The notes under the pieces: model-generated | What the model was told of the DNA's origin: nothing | The model's database searches: none | The model's input: the letters and a program-made list of their open reading frames with translations, nothing else | NCBI RefSeq assembly: GCF_001949145.1 | Contig: NW_019091597.1 | Span: 164,596-216,601, forward strand | From: Acanthaster planci | Taxonomy: Eukaryota > Echinodermata > Asteroidea > Valvatida > Acanthasteridae | Direction of reading: 5' to 3' | DNA: 52,006 nucleotides | Part shown: in pieces, positions 1 to 10,347 of the stretch | How the letters are laid out: each line of letters starts with the position of its first letter | Position numbering within the stretch: the stretch's first letter is position 1 | Made by a program: the position numbers and the translations under genes

Positions 1-122
1 CACAAAAGTGGGGGGGGTACTCTCGTCCCATATCTTGCTTCATATGCCGACTTCTGTTGAAAACTGACACAGGTGCCTCTTCGGAGGGTTAATTAATTAA
101 TATTAACGCATTAAACAGCAAA

Positions 123-988
123 ATGACCGCAGAGCCTTGGATGATACTTATCGCCTGTTTAACGTTGAATCGACTAGGTCTTTTAAACAAATACGAGATT
201 ACTTGTCAAACAGGCTCAGTACTACTTTTTATTATGATACAAGTGGTAGCGGATGTATCCCCGTACCGGGTAAAAACTATATATAAATATCTATATGACA
301 CCTACATGGGATTTGGAATGCCTAACCCACCAAAAGGATCTGGATACCCGAGTACCTATATAGTGACGTGGATTGAGCAAGACGACAGTGTAAAGACGGC
401 CTGGTGGGACTTCATTCAGAAAAATTCTAATAAGTTCTACAGACATTGGAATCACAAAGGTCAATGAATTAATCTGAGCTTGCTTTGTTAGGAGCGCAAG
501 CACGTAATCATCGTGTTGACTGAAGGCACGGGATTAGACGATCAACAACAATTTATAAATTCTGTGATTAACTCAGAACCAAACCTCGAACAGTCGATCG
601 AACAATTTAAGAATTCATTACTGTCTGCCAAAACTCCTTTGAATTTTGTGGTGAGACCGGGTGTGTACCTAATGCCAATACACACTGATTTGAGAATCGG
701 AACGTTTGACGGCTAGAACAGCTTACAAATTGCAACTTAAGATATGTGCCCCGTGTATCAACTCGACGTTAACACGCAAAGTGTACCAGAGTCAGACGAT
801 TTAAATCAGACGATTTTCAACAGCCGCAAGATAAAATTTCAAACGAAGACCCAGTGACTCCCCTACCTCTGCTTCCCGTTTCAATTCAGAAGATACCTAC
901 CCAACTAGACATTCACCAAGACAAAAAACTGTCGCTGACGCTTGGAGTGGTTACGATTTCACTGGCTTTGATTTGTTTTGCGAGTTAA
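123..988 (+). pseudogene. Polinton protein G, copy 1 (broken)
   Basis: Fragment of the conserved element protein here called G, recognised because the same protein recurs at 8246-9832 and 49085-50284. Readable blocks include a tract around MGFGMPNPPKGSGYPSTYIV, the motif TAWWDFIQK (near 390-420) and, after a frameshift, EGTGLDDQQQFI followed by a segment rich in NSEPNLEQS and TPLNFVVRPGVYLMP (513-716). The C-terminus near 930-988 reads KLSLTLGVV followed by a hydrophobic stretch, so the anchor seen in the other copies was present. Homology with copy 3 begins only near 135; the N-terminal half is missing. There are at least three frameshifts and an in-frame stop at 714-716. Its function is unknown; I infer a virion or membrane-associated protein only from context. 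The call of paralogy is firm, the role is not. Confidence 0.75.
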
Positions 989-1039
989 ACGAGCGTAACG
1001 AACGGGTGTGTGACTCATCAGAAATGAAAAAAAAATTAG

Positions 1040-2754
1040 CACCCCGCAATTTGAACAAGGTGTTATTTTTAACTAAGTCTTACGTTTTATCAGAACTAAA
1101 ATATTCCAACACCAACGCACCCACGGCTAAAAACAAAGCCCACACGTGCTCGGCGACCAACCGAGTACATAACCCGCAGCTTTTAACAACCAACTCAACA
1201 TGCTCCCTATATCACCGGGCAAAGCTCCCAAAGCAGTCACACCGAGTTTTTTAAACACATTAGCCAAGTTATTTAATTGCTTTTAGCCATGCTAATTATT
1301 AGCCATGTTTATGTAATGACAGGCCATCTATTAAGGAGGTCCGCTTAAATTATTAGTTTAAGGGCGCCAAGGCAAAGGAAGAGGGGCAGATATAGTCCAA
1401 ATGTAACCGTCTCAATGTATACAGTGTTTTATTTACATGTCAACTTTGGCTGTTCAAATATCTAGATTTGATCACAGTTAATTACAATTCCAGACAGCAC
1501 CTAATAATGGACAGTATGTGGAGTAAAGATCGAAACCCTAGTGTAAATCATACGAGTCGCCACATAAACAAACAGCTGAAGTACAATATAGATCGAACAT
1601 GTCAGTATCACATGTACGCTTCACATGAAACTTTTACTATTAAGACTGTGAATTTTCAATCCAAAATCACTCATTCCACGTTCTGCTATGACCCCAATAA
1701 TCATCAAGTCGGGTCACACACTATGGAATCATAGACTGCGAAGGTGAAGAGGCTACAAATCAGCTATTACAGTGCAAAAGGCTAGTTTTCATGGTAACAG
1801 GTTCATCCCAAGATACTCTGTGGTGCCCACACTGGAAATGATTATAATAAATCGCACGCCCACCGCACTTCCTTCGTGGAAATTTGTTATACATTTCTGA
1901 CGGGCTTGGCGGCGTACCAAATAAACTATGGTGCCCCCCTAAAACCCGCTTCCCTACATCTATAAACCATGGTTCGCTCGGTTTAGGCTCGGGTTTAGAC
2001 TGGGGTTTTGGTTTAGGGTCGGGTTTTAGTTTTGGCTCGGGTTTTGATTTTGGCTCGGATTTTAGTGTTTAATATGGTAGTTACGGTACCTATGTCTCTG
2101 TCACCAGCCATTATGCTAGCCATGATGGTGCCGATTACAAAACTAAAAGCTGACAAAATACTCTCGACCGTGACACGGTGCTCTCTAAAATGGTTCGAAT
2201 TTTTTCACCGAGTGTTATATCTGAATGCATTACACAAATAGCGTTTTAATTTGTCTGGGTTTTTTCTTAATCACCTTCAAGTTCGTGTATTTGATAGCGT
2301 GTCCCATCTATTTGGTCTCGTATTTCCCGTGTACGTGTTTTTATTAAAATGGTTTCTTCTTCGTTTTCGACTCGTTCGCTCTCGTGACTCGTATTTGCCC
2401 TCTTATCAACTGTATCGCTTTGTCTAAAGCGTACAGTTCTCTGATGGGTATTTTTCCAATTTCGGTTTGTATCTCTGCGTCTTGAGTGAGGTTTTGGACG
2501 GTTTAACTTGTTTGGTCTGCAGCTTGTTCTATTTCTTGTTCTGCTGTTTGGATCACTTCTTGGAAAAGATGTTTGATTTTTACGTTTGGTTACTGAAAAA
2601 GATTGTCATAGCGCACAAAACACTGCCAATTCAGTGGCAACAGACAGATCGTGTTTTCCTTCTGCAGAAAAACAAGAAAGCGTATTACACTTTTAGAATT
2701 GGTTTCTCTATATATTGGTTTCTCTTTGAATAGATTTTCTTCGTGTTGAGCCAT
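1040..2754 (-). pseudogene. Polinton membrane/coiled-coil protein H, copy 1 (interrupted)
   Basis: Convergent with G, as in copy 3. Reading the minus strand, an ATG at 2754 opens MAQHEENLFKEK, then a degenerate helical region including QEVIQTAEQEIEQAADQ. Near 2080-2200 is the block matching copy 3 around the first membrane segment. Near 1200-1280 is the block matching copy 3 LANVLKKLGLKALGALPG. Between them, about 1285-2060 has no counterpart in copy 3. The C-terminal part (about 1090-1200) reads SMLSWLLKAAGYVLGW and a hydrophobic tail that differs from the copy 3 tail. A Pro-Lys-rich repeat tract (about 1980-2070 on this strand) may be an expanded linker rather than foreign DNA. Several stops and frameshifts make this a pseudogene. 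Confidence 0.6.
1285..2060. other. Segment separating the two halves of H copy 1
   Basis: Sequence on both sides aligns with continuous copy 3 sequence around 50565-50605, but this roughly 0.78 kb does not. Most of it carries no recognisable coding sequence. Its right end (1975-2070) is a short repeat of a TTTNGGNTCGGG-type unit, which read on the minus strand gives alternating Lys-Pro-Glu/Asp-Pro residues. I see no clear terminal inverted repeat or target duplication, so it may be an insertion, a rearrangement or partly an expanded linker. Confidence 0.45.
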
Positions 2755-2759
2755 TTGTT

Positions 2760-3738
2760 AATGCCAAACCGACCCCGAAGTCTTGTAATGACAAGATGGC
2801 GACACCCATGGCAACAGACCAAATGGGACGTAATTTTCTTTTTGTAGTGCTGTTTTACTTACGGGCGGAGAAATAAGCAGTTTTGTCTTTTTAAGTTGTC
2901 AAAACAGTATAATGATTATAGCCAAATGTCAGAGGAATGTACACCGTGTTTCTTTAGAAGGGCTTAATTAAAGAGCGGGATGTACGCGCTCCCTATTAAG
3001 ATGAGGCGGACTTTTCAGAGACATGTCTGAGTTTCTGAGTGGACAGTAGGTGTCACGAGTGTGGGTCTGTGTTACCCGGGAGGGCGGGGGTTTGCCACGT
3101 TGTTGTTTTGGGTACTGTCGTGTGATGCTGTAAGCATTAAATGGTTATGGAATGGAATAAATGATGACTATTATAGGCAAGGTGCTGTAGTATGCCCTGC
3201 CCAGAGCATAATACCCCCAAGTATGTGTAAATACATAGTTATTTAATATTTTGTGACACAATAGCTATGGGTTATGGTCACCAATCAGTACAGGATTTTC
3301 TCAGTGGACGGGTCCATAGTACATTTGCGCGAATGGGACTGCTGCTCGCAGGTGTCAGCAACAAGAGGCAAGTTGGCCAATGAAAATGGACAAGGTGGGC
3401 GTAACGTGAACGGTTCACCATACTATTTCAGCACACATCTCTCTCAATTGAAGCTTTTAACATTTCAGACGGTCCCAACTTCGAGATAGTGAAGCTTCAA
3501 TAGGCTGATAGGCTAGATACACCGTCAGAAATTTCTTGCTAGGTCTATATCGGCTTAAAGTTAAGCATAAAGTAAAACTTGAGAAATTTTTTTAAATTAA
3601 AACAATTTCTTTCTATAGTAGTTGTGAATTGCCGGTTCTTAAAAAAACGTGAAAAATTCTCTCAATCTCTCTCTGCCCCATCACCCTCTCCAAAAAATTG
3701 AAAAAAAAAATAAAATCCCAAAACTTGACGACAAACCA
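2760..3738. other. Non-coding stretch between Polinton copies 1 and 2
   Basis: I see no supportable gene. Homology with copy 3 stops at about 2754. The stretch has mixed composition, with A-rich and pyrimidine-rich runs near 3590-3740. The true termini of the two flanking element copies presumably lie here, but I could not identify terminal inverted repeats. Confidence 0.5.
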
Positions 3739-3891
3739 TGGATCTCACTTTCGCTACCATAAAATCTATATACGCTATCCGCTCAATCCATAGCCGTAAA
3801 AGAAGACCTCATAGCTCGAGCGATACAAGACGTTCGACGCCAGCGGCGATGGTCGCATCTTCTCGGTGAGGGAGATGAAACACGGTCCTAA

Positions 3892-4640
3892 ATGTTATTA
3901 ACCCAAACCGATATTTTTTTAAATGAAAAAAAACATACAAACTACACCTCTAAACAAACTTTTATCGTAACCAACGACCACGAACGTCTCAATGCCGACA
4001 ACGCAGACCCAAACGTTGTATACGGACCCTTTGACCCCGACAGACTCGTGATTGAAGACCCCGTGGTAAAAAAGAGTGAAAAACATACACAACATTATTC
4101 ACCCATTTTTTATAACCACGACAGCAAAGAGAAAACACCTGTTGATCATGATACCAAAAACAATCTGCTACGGCGTAAATCCTGTCTGTAAATTTGGTGC
4201 CAAGGAAAAACCTCCCCCAAATATCGTTGAACATCAAATCTGCTATCACGACGAATATACTTAACCACATAAACTTTGTGGCTTACAAATACATCGGTAC
4301 GCAAACGGGTAAAAAGTGTCACATTCCACCAAATACAATCAGCGCTTACAGAGCAAGTCTTGATGTAGAAGACTTGGAAAAGGTCGAATTTGTGGTTAAA
4401 CCACTTTACACAGATTTAAAAAACGCATGTACGTCAAGTTACATACCACGACCACGTTGTTTGACCATTATAAAAATAAAATTTCGCCACATCAATTCGA
4501 CAAACATATTGGAAAATGTTGCGACGTGGTTTCGTTGATTTGTCCCAAAGATGTATATTATATGGCACACACAGTCTTTGTCTTGCTGTGCCAGCGTTAG
4601 ATATAAAGTCAAAAAAGCCATTTTAAAGATTAACAATGCC
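3892..4640 (+). pseudogene. Polinton ORF A, copy 2 (broken)
   Basis: Two overlapping open segments (3892-4191 and 4194-4538) align in order with 45241-46018 in copy 3. Shared landmarks are the VTNDHERLNADN block (copy 3 VTDDHECLNANN), VVYGPFDP (copy 3 VVYSPFDP), a YSPIFYNHD block, and further on AYKYIG followed by VVKPLYTD (copy 3 VVKPPYTD). The remainder to about 4640 matches weakly through VYYMAHTV (copy 3 VYYGAHSL). At least two frameshifts separate the pieces. I do not recognise the family; it is the first gene of the element's + strand block in both copies. A weak upstream ORF (ATG at 3739) may be part of it. Confidence 0.65.
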
Positions 4641-4668
4641 AATGTCATTTCGTATAAAACGGCATTGT
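4633..4668. other. Inverted repeat after ORF A
   Basis: Perfect 8-base arms ACAATGCC (4633-4640) and GGCATTGT (4661-4668) with a 20-base loop, at the very end of ORF A homology in copy 2. It could form a hairpin in the transcript. Confidence 0.4.
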
Positions 4669-4775
4669 AATCGTTATTAGGATTTGACAGTTATAGCAGT
4701 GACTCAGAGTAAATGGCATATAATAAAGATCTCCATTAGCATGATTAGATTTGATTGTAAGCTAACGTTTATAAG

Positions 4776-4808
4776 CCTCGTTTTCTTGAGATAATGAGGG
4801 TTTTTTTT
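4776..4808 (+). terminator. Hairpin plus T tract downstream of ORF A (copy 2)
   Basis: CCTC (4776-4779) pairs with GAGG (4796-4799), followed at once by eight T (4801-4808). Copy 3 has a comparable hairpin in the same place (46116-46147). The arrangement looks like an intrinsic terminator, but such signals are not established for animal-genome elements, so the role is inferred from position and shape only. Confidence 0.35.
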
Positions 4809-4809
4809 A

Positions 4810-5880
4810 TTTTGGCAGAAACCAGTCTTACTCGACTTAAATAAATCAGACTTCACATATACTGTTTTGCGCAAAGCAAAGTGTTTGTTTTTTCAACCCG
4901 GGTGCTTCCTTTCGTTGGGCGAGGTCAGCCTATTGGTGGAAGTGACTCACTGCCACGGTGACGTCGGGTTTTTTTAATTGCGGAAGTGATATGTGCAAGA
5001 GCGGTATTTTTGGTTTCACGTGTATTCAATTTTACAGTGACTCACTGCCACGCAGTTAATACATTACGAAATCTCACGATGACATAGCCGAATGCCTTTA
5101 CACTTTAGTGGTGGTTTTGCGCAATATCGGTACACGAATTTATTTTTGATTTTACATATAATCAGTCTGCAGTTACTCATTTCTACGCTGTTACGAAATC
5201 CTTGCATTATAAAATGACACGGGTGACGCAGGAAATTATCATTTCGATGTTAGCTATCGAGGCGACTGCAAGTGTAGTATCTCTGCTCTAATTAGATTAC
5301 TTTTACATTGGTCGGAAATGAAGATTTAACTTGAGTACTGTAAGTATTCGAGCTGCCTGACTTGTCTCTGTTTGGTAAACTTGGAAAAATTATTTTAAAA
5401 CATTTAAATGAAAGCATGAAGCATACGGGAAAAACGTTAATAAAACAGAAGAGTATTAAACTGCTTTTATTTTTTGTTTACAGAAAACTACCCACCAACG
5501 TGAAGGATGATTTTACAGTTTGATGGCTTACGTCACAAGCAGCTTTTAAAAATAGCGATGAGATTTCGGACAGCAAACTCCGAGTTGACTTTTCTCTGCA
5601 AGGAGTCATTTAATTTTATTAATAAAACTGCTTGGTGTAAACTTAAGATGGCTTGCGTCACAAGCATGACTTGGGACTTTAAAAAGCGATGAGATTTTTG
5701 AAAGAAAACACCGAGTTCACTTTTCTCTGCAAAGAGTTATTATATTTTATTAGTAAAACTGCTTGGTGTAAAGTTAAGGGAGGCCGTTGTTTGTAGCAAT
5801 CTTCCGCCGTGTTTGAGGTTCACGTCTTAAAACGTATCCCCGCACCAAAGCTTTCTTATTTAAACAAATAAACTCTGTAA
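4810..5880. other. Non-coding region in copy 2 with short repeats
   Basis: No gene is supportable. The segment AGTGACTCACTGCCACG occurs twice (about 4942 and 5036). A roughly 127-base direct repeat lies at 5521-5777. Copy 3 has a Cys-triplet gene in the corresponding interval (46290-46822); I find no trace of it here. Confidence 0.5.
5521..5777. repeat. Two tandem diverged units of about 127 bases
   Basis: Unit 1 starts at GATGGCTTACGTCACAAGC (about 5522), unit 2 at GATGGCTTGCGTCACAAGC (about 5648). Both end with AAACTGCTTGGTGTAAA. They differ by substitutions and small indels, so the duplication is not recent. Confidence 0.75.
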
Positions 5881-5884
5881 TTAT

Positions 5885-6395
5885 AAAAGACAACGACTTG
5901 CTATTATCTCCCACCAGATTTAGAAGAGTTTTATACCTTAATTAGAGAAAAACCTCCACAAAAAGCGTATGTAAAAATAAAAGAAGACACTTGTAAACAC
6001 GCCAATAAAAGAATAGAAAAAGGGTTCGTTAATTGTTTGATTGTTTTAAAAGATATCAGCCTTATACAGACTTTGAAATGGAAAACGTAGGAGGTCGATA
6101 TAAGCAGCGTTTGGTTTAAAAAAAGTCCAAATCTTAAATAAACAAACTGACAGAAGATCAAGTGGGCCACATAGAAAGCAAGTTAAACCAAGTTTTACAA
6201 GGCAAGATCTCTAGGGGACAAGTACTCAGGTCGTTAGTGGTGGTGTGTTATTAAGACTTGTTTACAGATCAAACGTCAAAGTCAGGGACCTTTTTTGAGT
6301 CTCGGAAAAACACTGGAGGGATGCTGTCAATAAATTTAGACTTTTATTCGGAAGACCGCTAGAGGACCCTCTCTTTAAAAACCGTTAATAATAAA
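5885..6395 (+). pseudogene. TFIIB-like zinc-ribbon factor of the Polinton, copy 2 (broken)
   Basis: Counterpart of 46871-47325. In shifting frames one can read CKHANKRIEKGFVNC (zinc-ribbon start), then FEMENVGGRYKQRLV (copy 3 FEVKNVGGKYNQRFV), LTEDQ, then VLQGKISRGQVLRSLVVVCY (copy 3 ILAGKISRGRPVRPLTAVCY). The tail near 6290-6370 matches the copy 3 tail SLFHVSDKHFNDAVKKF. The zinc ribbon followed by a GKxxRG...R...VxCxY helix resembles the start of the first cyclin-like repeat of TFIIB and of TFIIB-like factors of large DNA viruses. That assignment is an inference; the paralogy with copy 3 is firm. Multiple stops and frameshifts. Confidence 0.5.
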
Positions 6396-6406
6396 ACAGA
6401 CTTTAG

Positions 6407-6631
6407 ATGGATACGCATTCTTTTTATTTGACCGAAAGCGAGCAGACGCTTAAATTGAAACACGTCATCAATAACACAAACTCGTTAGAGTCATCAAACC
6501 TACAGTTTAAAACTGGGTATTTTAACGTGACTAACACTACTGAAATCGAGTGGGAAACAAAATTGGACGGTGAAACGAGTCAAGATACGAGAAAAGAATT
6601 AAAAACGAGTTTTTGGGAGCCATTACACTAG
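6407..6631 (+). pseudogene. Small conserved Polinton protein (SFYL protein), copy 2
   Basis: Begins MDTHSFYLTE, paralogous to METRSFYLTK at 47329 in copy 3. Later blocks match as well: GYFNVTNTTEIEWETKL here, GYFNITKYTKIEWQTQI there. It has 74 codons before a stop, against 145 in copy 3, so it is truncated or the downstream ORF at 6632 continues it. Unknown function. It directly follows the TFIIB-like gene in both copies. Confidence 0.6.
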
Positions 6632-6823
6632 ATGCAGAGTTTCAAGAACAAGAACAAAAGAATTAAAATTACAAACCAACAGGTCAAGGATTTAGAAATA
6701 CAAATTTCTCAGGAAAGACACCAGCCAACAAAACAAGATTTACATCGGCGGCTGTCTGATTTACACCAATTAATAAATGATGAACGTGAATGTAGACGAT
6801 TAGCTTCAGAGGAATGTCGAATA
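6632..6823 (+). pseudogene. Helical, charged ORF segment in copy 2
   Basis: Opens directly after the stop of the preceding ORF. It encodes a Lys/Glu/Gln-rich, probably coiled-coil tract (KNKRIKITNQQVKDLEIQIS and on to a SDLHQLINDERECRRLA-type helix). Copy 3 has no clear equivalent, where the corresponding gene has a proline-rich linker and a different C-terminus. It may be the original C-terminus of the SFYL protein. Confidence 0.35.
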
Positions 6824-7502
6824 CACAACGAGTCCCCGTCAGGAGGGTCTATCAACGTGCAAAAGGACGAACACGGAATATTGAGAAACAGAGATCCTGA
6901 AATAGACAAAAGGCTTTTTCTCACGGGTTTAGAGGGTCCGTATTTGATAGTATTTGATAGACTTGGTGCTCAAAACTCGCTTCAACCGTCACCCGAGGGC
7001 AAAAAGGGGAAGCATCGTGGTGTCTCCCGGCGTTAATAGCATAGACTGGTTTGACTTTTTAATAAATTCGATCCCAGGTGTATCTTTCAAAGTTCGCTCA
7101 GAGTCTAAGAGGGTGACGTTAGCGATCACGGACCCCAATATCAAGTTGAGGTTAGATAAAGAATTGTCTAAGCTGTTGAACTACACAAAGTCAAACTTTT
7201 ACCCGGCGTCATTTGTGAAGGCAAATATGACTTAAACCCCTTGAAACTCGCGTTTTTTTCATTGCAAACAGTTAAATACCTACGACTACTTTTATAATGG
7301 AAAGTCTTCAGACTTGCTGGACGTGATAGCTACCTAGCCCCTAAACTCAACACCCAAGGTGTGTGTAAAACGCCTAAAAAGTTAATAGATAGGTACATCC
7401 GCGAGTTTACCTTCTCTGTCAAAAATGCGCAAGGAGAACTCATAAATAACAAAGGTGCTGGAATTTTGTTTGAGCTACACGTTTTTAAAACGCATATATA
7501 AT
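6824..7502 (+). pseudogene. Minor-capsid-like Polinton protein, copy 2 (broken)
   Basis: Anchored by IDWFDFLINSIPGVSFKV (near 7035-7090), matching MDWFDFILNAIPGVSFKV in copy 3. Downstream, in other frames, come YDYFYNGKSSDLLDVIA (near 7275-7330) and LIDRYIREFTFSVKNAQGEL, then a short beta-rich end (LFELHVFKTH, near 7470-7495). The layout resembles the minor (penton-like) capsid proteins reported for Polintons, but I assign this mainly from position and the beta-strand-rich end. A gene boundary with the preceding ORF cannot be fixed. At least three frameshifts. Confidence 0.45.
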
Positions 7503-7514
7503 AAAAAAGGAGAG

Positions 7515-7760
7515 ATGGCAGCTACGGTACAGTCTAGCATTTATCCTACGCTAGAGTTAAACAAACAAACAAACGAAACGGCGGAAACCAAAGTCTGCAG
7601 GCTGCAAAAGATCAAAGGCGTCAAATTACAGATCTTACAAAAGCATAACGCACGCGAGACCTCTTACAAAAAGTTAAAGAGGTGGGAATTTCTTTCATTT
7701 TGTTTTCGTTTATTACGTAACGTGAGCGGTGAAGCGCGTCACCAATTTCTTTTTAAATAG
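7515..7760 (+). pseudogene. Coiled-coil N-terminal part of a membrane protein, copy 2
   Basis: ATG at 7515 opens MAATVQSSIYPTLELN. The central KVCRLQKIKGVKLQILQKHN block corresponds to IYRLRKIEEIKSQFKDNVTR in copy 3 (about 48465-48530), where a hydrophobic stretch and second helix follow. Here the hydrophobic part is lost: after RWEFLSFCFRLL the frame runs into unrelated sequence and stops. Unknown function. Confidence 0.45.
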
Positions 7761-8245
7761 CCCTTACTGCCATGCGTTCCTCTCTTTTTTCTTTCCTGCG
7801 TTACTGATGGTCGCAGCGGTCACTTCACTACTCCGAGTTCCTGTGCTTCGTTCTGGGTGATTCCGGTTGTTAATTTTCATCCTTTTCTTCGCGTACGTCG
7901 TTGTGGTGAACCAGGTTGTTTGGCAGTAGTATATAGCCAATATATTCTGGTGAGCTACAACGACAGCGTTTCATTTCATATCTTATTTTATTTGTTACCC
8001 AGGTGGTCGATTTATTTTCCTTTTGATATAAAAACTCGTTTACTTTATTTTGGATAAGAAGAAAACACACACAAAAAGGAAAATTTATTTTCTAAGGCGA
8101 AGTAGCCACTCAATTATTTTCAAAAGGTAAGTTAGCCACTTTATTTTTGAGACAACAAAGCCTAAAATTTAACACTCACAAAAAGAGAAAGCGAAGAAGC
8201 GAAAGAAAGCTCATTCCTTCTTTAAAAATGTTTCTTTAAAAAGCG
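7761..8245. other. Non-coding gap in copy 2 between the membrane protein and G
   Basis: No supported gene. In copy 3 this interval holds the rest of the membrane/coiled-coil protein (to 49037); no recognisable remnant is seen here. Two short related segments ending in TAGCCACT (about 8092-8113 and 8127-8149) are the only internal repeat noted. Confidence 0.4.
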
Positions 8246-9832
8246 ATGGGAACCAACTTTAGTTACTTAGTGATCGTGGTTAATAACGACAACTGGTTTG
8301 CTGCCGAGTTTCCCAACTTAACGCACGACCATACAAGTTACCGAGAGTACAAACAGACGAAGTGGCCCACCGTCGGGTCAGCAACCCTATAACCAGTTTG
8401 ATTTCGCGGTCTATTGCGCAACGCGGCATGTGGAGTAGGTTTTGATATACTGTCTGATCCTAAAGTGTATGTATCGGCGTTGTTTAAATTTCACGTATAC
8501 TACACGGTGAGAAAAATCTTGTTTGATTGCGTCATGCCTCAAAAAGCGACGAAATATTTGACACATTGCACAATTACGACCACCGCAAGTTTATTGACAC
8601 GTGCCGACTGTTTAACGTCGATCCGACCTAGTTGTTTAAAGGAACCAAGAAATAGAAATATGTTTATAAATTTTACTAAAAACTCTCGAAATTGCATCTT
8701 TGGGTTTCAATTAACCTCATTTTAAATTTTTGTTTTGCAATTTTAACCCATATTTTGATACTTTTTGGGGTTTAATGCTAATACAATTTGCATATTCATG
8801 AGCATCATGATGCCATCCAAGGCAATGAATCTCAGTGTTTGAAAAAGTGCACCGTTCACTTCACATAACTCAAAAACATGTCAAACAGTCTTCACCGATG
8901 GAAGAAGACTACGCAGACGCACAAAAAGCAATATAAGAAAAATTCATTTCCTGGATCCTTTAAACAAAAGCAAGATACATTGAGCAACGGATTAGGGGCC
9001 GCTTATTATAATGAAAATGGTTACGTACCGGTTCCGGGCAAAAATTACGACGCGCATGATTTACATGTAACCAATGGCAAGTAGGCAGGCTCCACTTACA
9101 TGGACTTCGGATGGTCGAAACCACCTAAGGAGTGGGCTGTGCGAGTGCGTATACCGTAACGTGGATCGAGGAGTCGGACTCAGTCACGTTGGCTTGGTGG
9201 GACTTTATTCAGCAGAAGTCTAAATTAACCGACGTGGGATTACGAAGGTGAATGAATCGATCAGAGCTTACGTGTACGTATTGTTGGGAGCGCAAACTCA
9301 AACAAAAACCAGTGTGTTAGCGCCTGGAACGAGATTAGATGCTCAAGAATAATTTGTTACCATCGTGGAATCTTTGATTAACTCAGAGCCAAATTTAGAA
9401 GAGAGCATTAATCAATTCCAAGATTTGTTACAGTATGCCAAAACACCTCTTAATTTTGTGGTTGCGCCTGGCTTGTACTTGGTTCCTTCAGACAGGGATT
9501 TTCGAATCGGTACATTTGACCGCTATAACAATAGTCTCCAAATAGCGACGCCTGGAATGCAGACAAGATATACTGCAACGTTGAATTCTAGCTCTGCTCC
9601 AGTTTCCAATTCATCGACCGACTTTGATGATCCAGAAACTAAGGTTGAGTCCAAAGTGGTAGAGCCACAATCTACACCTCCTTACCTGTACATAAAACGA
9701 CACTTAAAGGAAAAAAAACCGCTTGACGTTCATAACGTAGAGAAATTGTCGTTAAAAATCGGTGCTACCCCCTTTGGTGGAATAGCTTTCATGGCATATA
9801 AGGGTGTAAACTTAAAGCGAACAAAAATGTAA
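8246..9832 (+). pseudogene. Polinton protein G, copy 2 (insertion-disrupted)
   Basis: ATG at 8246 opens MGTNFSYLVIVVNNDNWFAA, then EFPNLTHD; copy 3 has the same N-terminal block near 49096-49150, which fixes the start. It continues through ACGVGFDIL, YYTVRKILFDCV and a HNYDHRKFID-type region in frameshifted form. A 318-base insertion follows (8641-8958). It resumes at LGAAYYNENGYVPVPGKNYD with DLHVTNGK, then TLAWWDFIQ, and an open 9365-9832 segment with SLINSEPNLEESINQFQ, TPLNFVVAPGLYLVP and a C-terminal hydrophobic anchor preceded by KLSLKIG. The intact protein would be about 460 residues. Function unknown; a single C-terminal membrane anchor and a beta-rich middle are what can be seen. Confidence 0.75.
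8641..8958. mobile_element. 318-base MITE-like insertion in G copy 2
   Basis: Flanked on both sides by TTTAAA (8635-8640 and 8959-8964), while copy 3 has a single GTTTAAAC at the matching point (about 49468), which serves as an empty site. Ends are GGAACCA and TGGATCC, an imperfect short inverted pair. AT-rich and without coding capacity. Confidence 0.7.
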
Positions 9833-9880
9833 AGGCAAAAAAGCCTTACATACCATTTTAGCATGTAAGACTATTTTTTT
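9832..9880. terminator. Hairpins and T tract between convergent G and H (copy 2)
   Basis: AAGGC/GCCTT (9832-9836, 9843-9847) and CTTACAT/ATGTAAG (9845-9851, 9863-9869) overlap, followed by seven T (9874-9880). They lie exactly between the G stop (9832) and the minus-strand H stop (9889). Copy 3 has an unrelated but much stronger palindrome at the same place. Confidence 0.4.
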
Positions 9881-9888
9881 CTCAAAGA

Positions 9889-10092
9889 TTACTCTGACAA
9901 AGTAAACGTTTTTGCATGTATGTCAATATCAAGTAACCCACCGCTAAAAAAAGGCCACAAATGATTGTTGACCGCATCATTTGTAGCTTGAATGGTTTGT
10001 TGAGTTTCTTCATTTTAAATTAACGGCGTTGTTTCATCGTTTGGAACTGTAAGCTGTATATCATCAGACGGCTTAGGTTTAGATTTAATCAT
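9889..10092 (-). pseudogene. Remnant of Polinton protein H, copy 2
   Basis: ATG at 10092 opens MIKSKPKPSDDIQL. The end reads WPFFSGGLLDIDIHAK, matching the last part of H in copy 3 (LEFVFSGGLFGFDFYKKK). The coiled-coil and the two membrane segments of H are absent, so this is a deletion remnant fused to a short unrelated N-terminus. One in-frame stop. Confidence 0.45.
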
Positions 10093-10347
10093 ATATTTTT
10101 AGATACGTGTAGGCTTTTTTTAATTTCTTTTAAAATTTAGCTAAACTTGTTGAATAATCTCCAATTCCTAACTAGTCTCGAATAAATTTGGGTCCTTTCT
10201 AACCAGCACGTTCCGCAATGTCTTCAATGTAACTTACTTTTAAAAATTCACCGGGCATTAAACTTGTAAGCCTTATGTCTTTCAAAAATAGCGTCTTGAT
10301 CTATTCTAAATTTGTCAAAGTAAAATACTTTGATATCATAGACTCCC

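Noticed and set aside
1884-2072. Glycine-rich 62-codon ORF on the + strand
   Set aside because: It is the complement of a Lys-Pro-Glu-type repeat that lies in the reading direction of H; the start codon is isolated and no flank supports a + strand gene.
9365-9832. An independent gene starting at 9365
   Set aside because: Comparison with copies 1 and 3 shows it is the C-terminal part of protein G; the ATG is internal.
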